NCBI RefSeq assembly: GCF_000429585.1 | Contig: NZ_AUCD01000013.1 | Span: 1-41,481, forward strand | Origin: Atopococcus tabaci DSM 17538 | GTDB lineage: Bacteria; Bacillota; Bacilli; Lactobacillales; Carnobacteriaceae_A | Length of the DNA: 41,481 bases | Direction of reading: 5' to 3' | Shown: piece by piece, positions 23,687 to 30,835 of the stretch | Layout of the letters: every line of letters begins with the position of its first letter | How positions within the stretch are numbered: position 1 is the first letter of the stretch | The notes under the pieces: generated by a model | Database searches by the model: none | What the model saw: the letters and a program-made list of their open reading frames with translations, nothing else | What the model was told of the DNA's origin: nothing | Made by a program: the position numbers and the translations under genes

Positions 23687-23716
23687 AGTGTAACATCAGC
23701 AAATGAATAAAGTCAA
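23687..23716 (-). promoter_or_regulatory. promoter of the isoleucine-leader operon
   Basis: On the minus strand there is a -35 TTGACT (23711-23716), 18 bp, and a -10 TACACT (23687-23692) preceded by TGT (extended -10). Confidence 0.6.
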
Positions 23717-23870
23717 CCTGTTTCCTCATATTAATTTCATTTTATATTAATGAAGCCGGCGTTTTTTTGTTTTCGCACTCCCGACAGACGGCCCTCGTTT
23801 TCTGTTCCAATTTATTTTTGCTACAATGAGAAGGGAGTTTTACAAAAAAAACGGAAGGAAGGCGACGAGT

Positions 23871-24146
23871 ATGATGGAGAAAGAAACGTACGCGAACGGC
23901 CAAAAAGTGTATGAACTACAAGATGGGAAGCTGACTTATTTCTTTAAGGACGGGAAAGTAAAATCGGAAGGTCCTTTTGAAAAGGATCAAATGGAAGGCG
24001 AGTGGACATTTTACCGCGCCACGGGTCAATTGTGGCAGGTAGGAAATTTCAAAAATGGCGTCAAACACGGGCGCTGGGTCCGGTACGATAAGGAAGACCA
24101 GCTGGAGTACGACGAAGTATTTGAAGAGGGAAAAATCAAAAAATAG
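23871..24146 (+). CDS. MORN-variant protein, YwqK antitoxin family-like
   Basis: A 91-residue soluble protein made of short beta-hairpin repeats with the aromatic-glycine pattern of MORN variants: LTYFFKDGKVKSEGPF, MEGEWTFYRATGQLWQVGNFKNG and KHGRWVRYDKEDQ. In Bacilli this resembles YwqK-type proteins annotated as antitoxins, but no toxin gene is adjacent here. The start is ATG 23871, 8 bases after AAGGAAGG (a second ATG follows directly). The longer frame from 23826 begins in the -10 TACAAT and is rejected. The gene ends 16 bp before an aldo/keto reductase, so co-transcription is likely. Confidence 0.65.
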   Translation: MMEKETYANGQKVYELQDGKLTYFFKDGKVKSEGPFEKDQMEGEWTFYRATGQLWQVGNFKNGVKHGRWVRYDKEDQLEYDEVFEEGKIKK

Positions 24147-24162
24147 GTTGAGGGGGAGAACG

Positions 24163-25017
24163 ATGGATACATACACTTTATCAAACGGCGTGAAAATGCC
24201 GGTTTTGGGGTACGGAATGTGGCGCAACAAAAATCCGAAAGAAGCGGTGCAGGGCGTCATCGATGCGATTAGCGTTGGGTTCCGACACATCGACGGGGCA
24301 GCGGCTTACCAGAACGAAGAACTGGTGGGACAGGGCATCAAAGAAAGCGGCATCGCCCGTGAAGAGCTGTTCTTGACCAGCAAGCTGAAAAATGACGCAC
24401 ACGGATACGACAACGTCCGCCGAGAAGTCCAAAAAACGTTGGACCAGCTGGGGACGGATTACTTGGATTTGTATCTGATCCATTGGCCGGTGGTGCACGG
24501 ACACGGCGACGACTGGCAAACAGACAACTTGGAAACGTGGCAGGCGTTTGAAGAGCTGTATGATGAAGGCGTGTTGAAAGCCATCGGGGTCAGCAACTTC
24601 TCCGTCGAGCACCTGGAAAACTTGGTGAACCACGCACGCATCAAGCCGATGGTCAACCAGTTGCTGGTTCATCCCGGCGTGCTGCAGACAGAAACCCGCG
24701 ACTATTGCACCAAACACGGCATCCTCGTCCAGGCGTATTCGCCGCTGAAACCATTAAGTGTGTTGAAAGAAGAGGCACGCGTGCAGAAGATGTTGGAGAA
24801 ATACGACAAATCCATCGCCCAGCTGTTACTGCGGTTCGATTTGCAGGTCGGCGTCGTTCCGTTGACGAAATCCGTCCACCGCGAACGGATCGAGGAGAAC
24901 TTCGACATTTTTGATTTTGAAATCGACGACGAAGACATGCAGTACTTGAAAGAGTGGAGCCATCCGGAATTCACCGAACCGGACAACAAAAACGAACGTC
25001 CGCCGCAAGTGAGCTGA
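24163..25017 (+). CDS. aldo/keto reductase (short AKR5-like), third copy
   Basis: A 284-residue AKR related to the one at 8793-9632. The catalytic tetrad is D44 and Y49 (HIDGAAAY, with GAAA instead of the usual TAA), K74 (LTSKL) and H107 (LIHWP); GVSNF and VVPLTKSVHRERIEEN (cofactor phosphate site) are present. It reduces small carbonyl compounds with NADPH in related proteins. GAGGGGGAG lies 5-6 bases before ATG 24163. The gene follows the MORN-like gene and has no clear terminator before the next promoter. Confidence 0.87.
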   Translation: MDTYTLSNGVKMPVLGYGMWRNKNPKEAVQGVIDAISVGFRHIDGAAAYQNEELVGQGIKESGIAREELFLTSKLKNDAHGYDNVRREVQKTLDQLGTDYLDLYLIHWPVVHGHGDDWQTDNLETWQAFEELYDEGVLKAIGVSNFSVEHLENLVNHARIKPMVNQLLVHPGVLQTETRDYCTKHGILVQAYSPLKPLSVLKEEARVQKMLEKYDKSIAQLLLRFDLQVGVVPLTKSVHRERIEENFDIFDFEIDDEDMQYLKEWSHPEFTEPDNKNERPPQVS

Positions 25018-25117
25018 ATCGTTCAAAATCAGTACTGGGACCGATGCCCGAAAGAAAAAGTTCTCCTATAATGAATGTATACTAAGGAACGGAAACATTT
25101 AAAGGAGACGACCGATT

Positions 25118-25483
25118 ATGAGAACGGCAGGAAATGTTTTATGGTTTGTGCTGGGCGGGTTCATCAGCTGGTTTACGTGGGGTGTGTTGGGTGTCTTATG
25201 GAGCCTGACAATTATCGGCATCCCGATCGGCAGATTGTGTTTCAACTTTGCGAAAATGTCCGCCGCGCCGTTTGGAAAAGACATCCAGTTTGACGACAGC
25301 GGATTTTCGCTTTTATTGAATGTGGTGTGGTTGGTGTTGGGCGGTTTCGTGGTTGTCCTGGAAGAACTGACGTTGGGCGCCATCTTTTGTTTGACCATTG
25401 TGGGCATTCCATTCGGCCTGCAGCACTTCAAGCACGCCAAGCTGGCACTGTTGCCGTTTGGCGCAACCATTTATCGAGTATAA
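25118..25483 (+). CDS. YccF-family inner membrane protein
   Basis: A 121-residue integral membrane protein with two copies of the YccF pattern: a hydrophobic helix, then TIIGIPIGRLCFNFAKMSAAPFG (about 30-52), and a second repeat ending TIVGIPFGLQHFKHAKLALLPFG (about 92-114). This duplicated motif is diagnostic of the family (DUF307), whose function is not known to me. AAAGGAGACG precedes the ATG by about 9 bases, and TATAAT at 25067-25072 is a likely -10. It is monocistronic with a terminator right after the stop. Confidence 0.85.
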   Translation: MRTAGNVLWFVLGGFISWFTWGVLGVLWSLTIIGIPIGRLCFNFAKMSAAPFGKDIQFDDSGFSLLLNVVWLVLGGFVVVLEELTLGAIFCLTIVGIPFGLQHFKHAKLALLPFGATIYRV

Positions 25484-25489
25484 CCGTGT

Positions 25490-25519
25490 GAAGCTGTCTG
25501 ACCAGGCAGCTTCTTTTTT
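25490..25519 (+). terminator. intrinsic terminator of the YccF gene
   Basis: GAAGCTG(TC) pairs with (GG)CAGCTTC, followed by six T. Confidence 0.8.
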
Positions 25520-25606
25520 GAATGAAGTGGGGAAAAGAATTGCCTCACTCCATCCAAACCTCCTTTCTTTGAATGGAGTGGGCAGAAAAAGGCCGTGCAC
25601 TCCACG
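25520..25606. repeat. two direct/inverted repeat units, 51-bp period
   Basis: GAATGAAGTGGGG at 25520 and GAATGGAGTGGGC at 25571 start two related units of about 36 bp, each ending in CACTCCA. Arms AGTGG and CACT can fold within each unit, and CACTCCAT with ATGGAGTG across them. Spacing resembles the hairpin arrays at 13390, 30691 and 33747. Confidence 0.55.
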
Positions 25607-25610
25607 AAAG

Positions 25611-25643
25611 AAAAAAGACCGCCTTTTTTAAGGCGGTCTTTTG
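25611..25643. terminator. bidirectional terminator
   Basis: AAAAGACCGCCTT pairs with AAGGCGGTCTTTT, with T-runs on both strands. It serves the minus-strand importer operon. Confidence 0.85.
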
Positions 25644-25647
25644 TGCG

Positions 25648-26493
25648 TTATTCAGCCGGGTTTTCAAAAGCCGGTTCCAAGTGGCCGATTTCGGATAATT
25701 CGTCCAGGTAGTCGTAAACTTCTTGTGACGTGAAGGCCTCCAGAAGTGCTTGAATTTCCGGGGAGTCCTGGTTGTCTTCTCGGGCGATGAGCTGCAGGGC
25801 AAACGTGAAATCATCGTCGTCTTCCAGGAACAACGCATCTTCGGTCTTCAAACCGATTTTGTCGATGTACGTCGGGTAGTTGAACACCAACGGCACGCCG
25901 TCTTCGTAGGCACTGGTCAAGTTCAACAGATCGATGTGGGTGAACGTGAAGCTGTAGGGGTTATCCACAATGTCGTCCACAGTCACTTGAGTTGGGTTCA
26001 CTTCCGGATCCAAGGTGAGCAGATCATAGTCCGCCATAATCATCAATGCGCGGGCTTCGTTGGTCGCATCACTTGGAATCGCGACTTCAGCGCCTTCTTC
26101 GATGTCCTCAATCGAGTCATACACCGGGGAATAGAAACCGACGATTGGATTATAAATGGTTTGGAGAGCAACCAAGTTGCCGTCGCGTTCTTCGTTGAAC
26201 TGTTCCATGAACGGGGCGTGCTGCGCAAAGTTGGCATCCACTTCGTCGTTCAACAACGCTTCGTTGTATTGGATATTGTCGGACACTTCCACCAATTCCA
26301 CCGAATACGGTTCTGCGATGACGTCTCCTGCAATTTCCACAATATCGGTCATCGGCGGCAGGTGGGAAGCCACTTTGATGACGGTGTCTTCTTGGGTTGC
26401 GGCTTCGTTGCTTGTTTCGCCTTCGTTTCCGCCGGCTCCGCATGCGGCAAGCAACAACGCTGCGCCGCTCAATAATAGTGTTTGTTTCTTCAT
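25648..26493 (-). CDS. NlpA/MetQ-family substrate-binding lipoprotein (second importer)
   Basis: A 281-residue lipoprotein of the MetQ family, with signal peptide and lipobox LAAC (C about 18). The mature part starts acidic and then reads VIKVASHLPPMTDIVEIAGDVI. Family landmarks include NEALLNDEVDANFAQHAPFME and VAIPSDATNEARALMIM. The region normally IGIYS is VGFYSP, and the Asn/Tyr ligand area NYPTYIDKIGL differs from the two MetQ proteins at 36881-38536, so it may bind something other than methionine. The start is ATG three codons into the open frame, because GGAG is 8 bases from it and only 2 from the first ATG. It forms an operon with the permease and ATPase upstream. Confidence 0.82.
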   Translation of the reverse strand: MKKQTLLLSGAALLLAACGAGGNEGETSNEAATQEDTVIKVASHLPPMTDIVEIAGDVIAEPYSVELVEVSDNIQYNEALLNDEVDANFAQHAPFMEQFNEERDGNLVALQTIYNPIVGFYSPVYDSIEDIEEGAEVAIPSDATNEARALMIMADYDLLTLDPEVNPTQVTVDDIVDNPYSFTFTHIDLLNLTSAYEDGVPLVFNYPTYIDKIGLKTEDALFLEDDDDFTFALQLIAREDNQDSPEIQALLEAFTSQEVYDYLDELSEIGHLEPAFENPAE

Positions 26494-26515
26494 TTTCATT
26501 TCTCCTTCAACGGGT

Positions 26516-27202
26516 TTATCGTTTGTCTATCTTCCGTGCAAGTTTCAGCCCCAGCCATTGGACCACTTCCACAAATACAATGATGACAATGATGGCTGTG
26601 TACATAATATCGTTTTCGTATCGTTGGTAACCGTAACGGATGGCGAAGTCGCCGATTCCGCCGCCTCCCACCACACCCATGACGGTGGAGTAGGAGATAA
26701 AGCTGACAAATGCCGTGGTGAAACCGATGAGAAGTGAGCTGCGCGCTTCCACATACAAAAACTTCCAGACAAGCTGAGGGATGGTCGCTCCCATCGACTG
26801 CGCCGTTTCAAGCACGCCTTTTGGCACATCGAGTAAAGATTGTTCGACAAAACGGGCATACAGGGCGATAGCGATGACCATCATCGGGAAAGAAGCCGCA
26901 ATCGGGTCTCCTGTCGCCCGTCCATAGAAATAGCGGATAGCCGGCTGCATCGCGATCACCAGCAGCAAGAAAGGAAATGACCGCACAATGTTGACGAATG
27001 CGTTGGACAACGTGTAGAGAAATTTGTTTTCCATTGGCCGTCCGTTCGCTGTCAAAAAAAGAAGGGTCCCTAATGGAAGTCCTAAAAGAATTGCTGCCAT
27101 CGAGGCGAACCCCAACATGATGCCGGATTCAGTCAAACTCTCTGCCAGACGCGGCGCATATTCAACCACTCGTTCCAGGTATATATTGAGGGTCTCAGGC
27201 AT
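26516..27202 (-). CDS. MetI-like ABC permease (second importer)
   Basis: A 228-residue permease with five or six helices, PF00528 fold. The cytoplasmic EAA-like loop is SLLDVPKGVLETAQSMGATIPQLVWKF (about 125-150), with the Gly that contacts the ATPase. AGVVGGGGIGDFAIRYGYQR-type sequence near the C-terminus is characteristic of MetI. The ATG overlaps the end of the ATPase gene (the ATPase stop lies within the first codons), with GGAGG 9 bases upstream. It is less like the first MetI than expected for a recent duplicate. Confidence 0.85.
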   Translation of the reverse strand: MPETLNIYLERVVEYAPRLAESLTESGIMLGFASMAAILLGLPLGTLLFLTANGRPMENKFLYTLSNAFVNIVRSFPFLLLVIAMQPAIRYFYGRATGDPIAASFPMMVIAIALYARFVEQSLLDVPKGVLETAQSMGATIPQLVWKFLYVEARSSLLIGFTTAFVSFISYSTVMGVVGGGGIGDFAIRYGYQRYENDIMYTAIIVIIVFVEVVQWLGLKLARKIDKR

Positions 27203-27932
27203 CTCGCAACACCTCCAAGGCTCGTTCATGGTAGGTCCGGAATTCTTCATGAACATCTGCACGGGCCACATCGATGACATCGACCAGTTTCCCTTTTTCC
27301 ATCACCGCTGCACGGGTGCACAGCGCTTTGATAACGTCCAACTCATGGGTCACAATGACAATCGTCATGCCGAAGTTTTCGTGAGCTTTTTTCAATACAT
27401 CCACGATTTCCGTTGTGGTGCCCAAATCAAGTGCAGAAGTCGGTTCGTCGCACAACAAAATTTTTGGCCGGGTGATGAGTGCGCGGGCGATGCCGACCCG
27501 CTGTTTTTGCCCGCCGGAAAGTTCGGAGGGGTAGCTGGTGCGTTTGTCGCTTAAGCCGACAAAATCCAACACGCGGTCCAATTCGATGGATTCTTTGTAA
27601 GGGTACAATTCCAACGGCATCCGGATGTTTTCTTCCACCGTTTTGTTGTTCAATAGATTGAATTGTTGGAAAATCATGCCAATCTGTTTTTGGTGCAGCC
27701 GCAACGCTTGTTTATCCAATTTGTGGACATTGATGCCGTCCACCACCACTTCACCGCTGTCGGGCGTTTCGAGTGCATTGATAAAACGAAGCAGCGTGGA
27801 TTTGCCGGCGCCGCTTTCGCCGATCACTCCAAAAAGTTCGTTTTCTTCGATATGCAAATTGATGTCGTCTACAGCTTTAAACGGTCCATTCTGTCCACTG
27901 AAGGTCTTTGATACATTTTTTAGATCAATCAC
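27195..27932 (-). CDS. MetN-like ABC ATPase lacking the NIL sensor domain (second importer)
   Basis: A 245-residue ATPase with Walker A GESGAGKST, Q-loop MIFQQFNLL, signature [15 protein letters not shown], Walker B ILLCDEPTSALD and switch histidine in VTHELDV. MetN proteins normally have about 340 residues, with a C-terminal NIL domain of about 80 residues that binds methionine and inhibits transport; here it is absent. I choose GTG 27930-27932, which aligns with the usual MIxLKNV start; GTG 27945-27947 is the alternative and has no ribosome site. Together with the downstream permease and lipoprotein it makes a complete importer. Confidence 0.82.
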   Translation of the reverse strand: MIDLKNVSKTFSGQNGPFKAVDDINLHIEENELFGVIGESGAGKSTLLRFINALETPDSGEVVVDGINVHKLDKQALRLHQKQIGMIFQQFNLLNNKTVEENIRMPLELYPYKESIELDRVLDFVGLSDKRTSYPSELSGGQKQRVGIARALITRPKILLCDEPTSALDLGTTTEIVDVLKKAHENFGMTIVIVTHELDVIKALCTRAAVMEKGKLVDVIDVARADVHEEFRTYHERALEVLRDA

Positions 27933-27995
27933 CTGAGGACCACTCACTTTCTTTTAACAAAATAAATATTGAAAGGGGATTTTTAAGACTACTCG

Positions 27996-28024
27996 ATTAT
28001 AGTTTTTCGGAATGTAGGAAGCAA
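27996..28024 (-). promoter_or_regulatory. promoter of the second MetNIQ-like operon
   Basis: On the minus strand, TTGCTT (28019-28024), 17 bp, and TATAAT (27996-28001). The leader of about 55 nt holds no riboswitch or T-box that I can see. Confidence 0.6.
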
Positions 28025-28226
28025 TGAAACAAAGAAACTTTCATAATTTGAAAGAGGGTAACAGCGAAAGAGGAGGAGGAAAAACGCCGGAACAACAGCG
28101 ATGAAACGGTTTCTTAAGTTAAAAACAAAAACGTACATAAATACAATGTTGTTTTTAAAAGGTTTCGAAGCGATTTTCCCCGTTCCGCATAGTGATAGTT
28201 AAATTAAAATAAAATTAAAATTAGGG
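28025..28226. other. intergenic stretch without recognised gene
   Basis: The region is AT-rich, with a purine-rich GAGGAGGAGG at about 28069. A 33-codon plus-strand ORF starts at ATG 28101, but it is 20 or more bases from that site and is probably not translated. Confidence 0.4.
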
Positions 28227-28255
28227 TTGCCTTTTTTAATCAGACCTAGTACAAT
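28227..28255 (+). promoter_or_regulatory. promoter of the leader-EIIC-ilvE operon
   Basis: TTGCCT (28227-28232), 17 bp, TACAAT (28250-28255), about 30 bp before the leader ORF. Confidence 0.65.
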
Positions 28256-28290
28256 GAACAGCATACTAAAGAAAAGGGAGGCAGATGAAC

Positions 28291-28374
28291 ATGACGCATA
28301 TGAATACTTGCACTTATACTCAAACTACAAACCGTTCGTCTGCTTCCGTACAAGTCATTTTAATTATTACGTAG
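28291..28374 (+). CDS. Val/Ile/Leu/Thr leader peptide (27 aa) of the EIIC-ilvE operon
   Basis: ATG 28291 follows GGGAGG by 9 bases (ATG 28285 is only 3 bases from it). The 27-residue peptide is Thr-rich (T at 2, 6, 8, 10, 12, 13 and 27) and ends V20-Q-V-I-L-I-I-T27 just before TAG. These are the end products and the precursor (threonine) of branched-chain amino acid synthesis, and the operon contains ilvE. A hairpin, a candidate antiterminator and a strong terminator follow within 105 bp. The control codons lie right before the stop, so a stalled ribosome would cover the bases after the stop, which are complementary to the antiterminator strand. Confidence 0.78.
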   Translation: MTHMNTCTYTQTTNRSSASVQVILIIT

Positions 28375-28478
28375 CCAGGATTCTTGCCTAATGCGAGAGT
28401 CCTATTTCTGATGGAAATCGGGCTCGTAATACCAAGCAAGCCCGTATATCCTTTACCGGATACCGGGCTTGCTTTTTT
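28375..28478 (+). promoter_or_regulatory. attenuator: alternative hairpins and terminator after the BCAA leader
   Basis: The terminator is GCAAGCCCGTATATCC with GGATACCGGGCTTGC (28436-28472), followed by six T. CGGGCT at about 28419-28424 can pair with AGCCCG of the terminator 5' arm, forming an antiterminator. AGCC-AG-GATT (28373-28382) can pair with AATC-G-GGCT (28416-28424) and would block that. GGATTCTTGC with GCGAGAGTCC is an intervening hairpin. Confidence 0.8.
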
Positions 28479-28534
28479 GTTTTCTTTAGTGGTGTCGTCG
28501 CTACTCGGTCAGCAAAAATTAGGGGGAAAAAGAA

Positions 28535-29560
28535 ATGGGAAACAATATGAAGGAATATCTTAAGAGGAATTCGTTGAAGGTCTCTTCCGGTGTCGCTAAT
28601 GCTGTGTTTGTCACAGTCGGGGTAGGGTACCTATTAGAAATTATTGGCGACATGCTGGGACTGCAGATGTTGGTACTCGTAGGACAAGTTGCAAAAGTTT
28701 TGTTGGCGCCTGCTCTTGGAGCGGGGATCGCGGTCATGATGCAAGCCAACACTTTGACGATTTTCAGTGCCATGGCAGCATCGACACTCGGTGGAGGAGC
28801 CATCCAAATAGCGGAAGGTGGAATGACCATCATCGGAGGGGAACCGATCGGCGCTTTGCTTGCTGGAACCATCGCCACCTGGGTCGGGAAAAAAGTGACA
28901 GGGAAAACCCCGTTTGACATGATGGCCATTCCAGTGTCAGCTTTGGTTGTTGGCGGTGTGGCTGGGGTCGCCTTGTCACAAGTGATGACACCATTGTTGA
29001 CGACAATCAGTGCAGCGATTTCCAGTGCTGTTTCCGGAAATCCAGTCGTCGGTTCAGCAGTTTTGGCGGTCGTGTTCGGGTTGTTGTTGATGTCTCCAGC
29101 TTCATCTGCGGCGCTTTCCGTTGCGTTGGCATTGGATCCGATGTCCAATGGTGCGATGTTGATTGGGACGACCGCTCAATACTTTGCATTTTCCATCCTG
29201 TCGATGCGCGAAAACGACTTGGGCGGCTACATCGCACAAGGGCTGTGCACGCCGAAGGTTCAGTTGCCGAACATCATCAAAAATCCGGCAATCTTAATCG
29301 GCCCGACACTGGCTTCTGCCATTTGTGGACCGTTGGCGACGGTGGTGTTTGGATTCGAAACCATCCCCGCTATGGGAGGAATGGGCTTTGCAGCGATGGT
29401 TGCGCCTCTATATGTTTTCAACAATAATCCGTTGGCTACATTCGGCATTTACTTGTTCTGTGGAGCCGTACTTCCAATCGCGATCACTTATGGAGTGAAC
29501 AAAGTATTGTACACACGCAAGAAAATTAAAGCCGGCGATATGGCGTTGACAGTCAGCTAA
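28535..29560 (+). CDS. PTS_EIIC_2-type membrane protein, probable transporter linked to BCAA metabolism
   Basis: A 341-residue integral membrane protein with about nine or ten helices, glycine- and alanine-rich, containing LLAPALGAGIAVMMQ and SLSVALALDPMSNGAMLIGTTAQYFAFSI-type segments. It matches the PTS_EIIC_2 family, often annotated as a PTS sugar IIC component, but no IIA, IIB or phosphorylation-site cysteine domain accompanies it. Its operon partner is ilvE and both sit behind a branched-chain/threonine leader peptide. That argues for transport of an amino acid or keto acid rather than a sugar; this is inference. AGGGGG lies 8 bases before the ATG. It is 43 bp upstream of ilvE. Confidence 0.78.
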   Translation: MGNNMKEYLKRNSLKVSSGVANAVFVTVGVGYLLEIIGDMLGLQMLVLVGQVAKVLLAPALGAGIAVMMQANTLTIFSAMAASTLGGGAIQIAEGGMTIIGGEPIGALLAGTIATWVGKKVTGKTPFDMMAIPVSALVVGGVAGVALSQVMTPLLTTISAAISSAVSGNPVVGSAVLAVVFGLLLMSPASSAALSVALALDPMSNGAMLIGTTAQYFAFSILSMRENDLGGYIAQGLCTPKVQLPNIIKNPAILIGPTLASAICGPLATVVFGFETIPAMGGMGFAAMVAPLYVFNNNPLATFGIYLFCGAVLPIAITYGVNKVLYTRKKIKAGDMALTVS

Positions 29561-29603
29561 TAAATAGAACCAAACAAACTTTTAATGAATGGGAGCAATC
29601 AAC

Positions 29604-30641
29604 ATGATGAACACAGAAGCCGTCACTCCGGAAACATTGGATTGGGAGAACCTTGGTTTTTCCTATATCAAAACTGATTACCGTTACGTTTCTTATTGGA
29701 AAGATGGGGAATGGGACGAGGGCGAATTGACCCGGGACAATCAAGTCCATATCAGCGAAGGGTCCACTGCGCTGCATTACGGCCAGTCCTGCTTTGAAGG
29801 AATGAAAGCATACCGTGCCGCAGACGGAAGCATCAATCTGTTCCGTCCGTATGAGAATGCAGAACGAATGAAACGAAGCTGCGAGCGCTTGTTGATGCCG
29901 GCGTTTCCAGTTGAACGCTTTGTGGAAGCCGTCAGAGAAACGGTCGAGGCCAACGAACAATGGGTACCGCCTTATGGAACAGGCAGCACATTGTACATCC
30001 GTCCGTATATGATCGGTGTCGGCGACAACATCGGTGTGAGAGCTGCACCGGAATACTTGTTTGCGATTTTCGTGACACCGGTGGGCCCTTACTTCAAAGG
30101 CGGCTTGACGCCGTCCGACTTTGTGGTGACGCAATATGACCGTGCCGCACCATATGGAACCGGCGCTTCCAAAGTCGGCGGAAACTACGGCGGCAGTTTG
30201 CTTCCGGGAACAGAAGCAAAAAAACGCAATTTCAGTGATGCGATTTACCTAGATCCGGCAACCCACACCAAGATTGAAGAAGTGGGGTCGGCCAACTTTT
30301 TCGGTATCACGCATGATGACAAATTCATTACGCCGAAGTCGCCGTCCATTCTTCCGAGCATCACGAAGTATTCGTTGATGTATTTGGCGGAACACCGTCT
30401 GGGCTTGACGGTCGAAGAAGGCGACGTATACGTGGACCAGTTGGACCGCTTCAAAGAAGCCGGAGCGTGTGGAACCGCAGCTGTCATTTCTCCAATCGGC
30501 GGCATTCAGTACGGCGATGATTTCCATGTGTTTTATTCGGAAACCGAAGTCGGACCGGTGACCAAGCGCTTGTATAACGAACTGATCGGGATTCAGTACG
30601 GAGACATTGCAGCGCCTGAGAATTGGGTTGTTAAAGTATAA
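29604..30641 (+). CDS. ilvE: branched-chain amino acid aminotransferase
   Basis: A 345-residue class IV PLP aminotransferase that interconverts Leu, Ile and Val with their 2-oxo acids. The Schiff-base lysine is K190 in GASKVGGNYGGSL. Other family segments are LHYGQSCFEGMKAYR (around 58-71), YIRPYMIG (131-138), EEVGSANFFGI (around 222) and TGTAAVISPIG-type GACGTAAVISPIGGIQYG. The start is ATG 29604, because GGGAG is 8 bases upstream; the ATG at 29589 overlaps that site. It ends the leader-controlled operon and is followed by a terminator, so its expression should respond to branched-chain amino acid or threonine supply through the attenuator. Confidence 0.95.
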   Translation: MMNTEAVTPETLDWENLGFSYIKTDYRYVSYWKDGEWDEGELTRDNQVHISEGSTALHYGQSCFEGMKAYRAADGSINLFRPYENAERMKRSCERLLMPAFPVERFVEAVRETVEANEQWVPPYGTGSTLYIRPYMIGVGDNIGVRAAPEYLFAIFVTPVGPYFKGGLTPSDFVVTQYDRAAPYGTGASKVGGNYGGSLLPGTEAKKRNFSDAIYLDPATHTKIEEVGSANFFGITHDDKFITPKSPSILPSITKYSLMYLAEHRLGLTVEEGDVYVDQLDRFKEAGACGTAAVISPIGGIQYGDDFHVFYSETEVGPVTKRLYNELIGIQYGDIAAPENWVVKV

Positions 30642-30652
30642 GATTCTGATGG

Positions 30653-30689
30653 GATACCCCGCCGCGGTATGCGTTCGGGGTATTTTTTG
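30653..30689 (+). terminator. intrinsic terminator of ilvE
   Basis: GATACCCCG pairs with CGGGGTAT(T), followed by TTTTT. Confidence 0.8.
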
Positions 30690-30690
30690 T

Positions 30691-30784
30691 GTCCACTTGT
30701 CCGTAGAGAGCCGGACCATGGACAAGTGAGAGTATTTTGACGTGTGGTTTGTCCGTAAATCAGCCGCTTACGGACAAGTGGCGC
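30691..30784. repeat. two hairpin repeats with TTGTCCGTAA core, 52-bp period
   Basis: Unit 1 (30691-30732) has arms CACTTGTCC and GGACAAGTG. Unit 2 (30743-30784) has arms TTTGTCCGTAA and TTACGGACAAG. Size and spacing match the other arrays in the window, with a different inner sequence. Confidence 0.7.
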
Positions 30785-30835
30785 CAACATTCACATAAAC
30801 AAGTTTACGTAATTAAAAATGAGCGAATGAAACTC

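Noticed and set aside
23408-23720. T-box or other riboswitch in front of the BASS operon
   Set aside because: No T-box consensus (GGTGGTACCGCG) or known aptamer core was found; the leader ORF with Ile run explains the region.
23871-24146. Toxin-antitoxin pair from the YwqK-like gene
   Set aside because: No toxin-like gene is adjacent; the downstream gene is an aldo/keto reductase.
28101-28202. 33-codon plus-strand ORF (MKRFLKLKTKTY...)
   Set aside because: The GAGGAGGAGG is more than 20 bases from the ATG, no promoter precedes it, and the real leader with its own promoter begins at 28291.
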